A DNA stretch of 64,000 nt, taken from contig BFEA01000341.1 in NCBI GenBank assembly GCA_003427395.1, forward strand, positions 1,125,447 to 1,189,446. Reading direction: 5' to 3'. The first letter of the stretch is position 1. Every line of letters begins with the position of its first letter. Below are positions 63,801 through 64,000 of the stretch, piece by piece. Origin of the DNA: Chara braunii (lineage: Eukaryota > Streptophyta > Charophyceae > Charales > Characeae). The notes beneath the pieces were generated by a model. That model did not search any database. It had not been told where the DNA came from and saw only the letters and a list, made by a program, of their open reading frames with translations. Made by a program: the position numbers and the translations under genes.

Positions 63801-64000
63801 CCTTATACCAGCTTATGGAACCAGTGGGATACTAGCTTTGAGTAGCATGCGACACCACTGGTAAAGGACTGCGCGGCTACACTTTTTTTTAGGACTCAAG
63901 GGAACCATGATCCCTATGTACGAAACGAAGGACCTTGATAGTTCAAAAAAAAGAAAAAAAAAGGAAAAAAAAAAAGAAAGGAAAGATCATCACAAATAGC
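60891..64000. other. Non-genic terminal region
   Basis: (CAAA)n at 61096-61126, A-rich runs at 63942-63980. An open frame of 166 codons (61731-62231, +) shows no domain and has ordinary composition, so it could be a chance frame. No RNA gene recognised. Confidence 0.4.

Overview
The window reads as nuclear DNA of a eukaryote with a large, very repeat-rich genome. Several things point to the green-plant lineage: the U6-derived copies match plant-type U6, the LTR-element primer-binding sites resemble the initiator-Met-tRNA complement usual in plants, and chromodomain-bearing Ty3/gypsy elements are abundant. Together with very low gene density, I think a charophyte alga such as Chara is the most likely source. 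That is recognition, not a search result. Two N gaps (23081-23139 and 58769-59393) and one single n (6951) mark it as a draft assembly.

Layout. 0-7 kb: small palindromic elements, U6- and tRNA-derived retroposons, a cluster of hammerhead-ribozyme copies (2.3-4.9 kb), a 139-bp minisatellite, and a separate, cleaner hammerhead ribozyme at 6.1 kb. 8.2-11.1 kb: the one long genuine protein-coding stretch, an acidic protein with two RanBP2/NZF zinc fingers and SUMO-interacting-like motifs. 12-16 kb: MITEs, one with a perfect 8-bp target-site duplication. 16.7-26.5 kb: three degraded gypsy elements, one of them split by a Helitron-like insertion that carries an array of a nested-palindrome repeat. 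27-33 kb: minisatellites and dispersed repeats. 33.4-34.8 kb: gypsy gag relic. 38.5-41.1 kb: hAT transposase pseudogene. 41-44.5 kb: LTR-type leader and a GC-rich dispersed repeat. 45.0-46.0 kb: good exons, the first encoding a RING finger. 46-55 kb: microsatellites, SINEs, U6 pseudogenes, LTR leader, tandem repeats. 55.6-56.7 kb: gypsy gag/protease relic. 57-64 kb: LTR leader, assembly gap, GC-rich repeat, then 3 kb in which I see no gene.

How the parts relate. The NZF/SIM exon (8215-11080) and the RING exon (45077-45263) are on the same strand and their putative splice sites are phase-compatible. They could be one gene with a roughly 34-kb transposon-filled intron, which would give an NZF-SIM-RING protein with the layout of a SUMO-targeted ubiquitin ligase. 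Everything else is mobile or repeat-derived.

The most unusual signals are (1) two hammerhead ribozyme types, one inside about 290-bp direct repeats, (2) a nested-palindrome repeat whose hairpin core recurs roughly 20 times inside different but still self-complementary outer arms, and (3) the candidate split NZF-SIM-RING gene.
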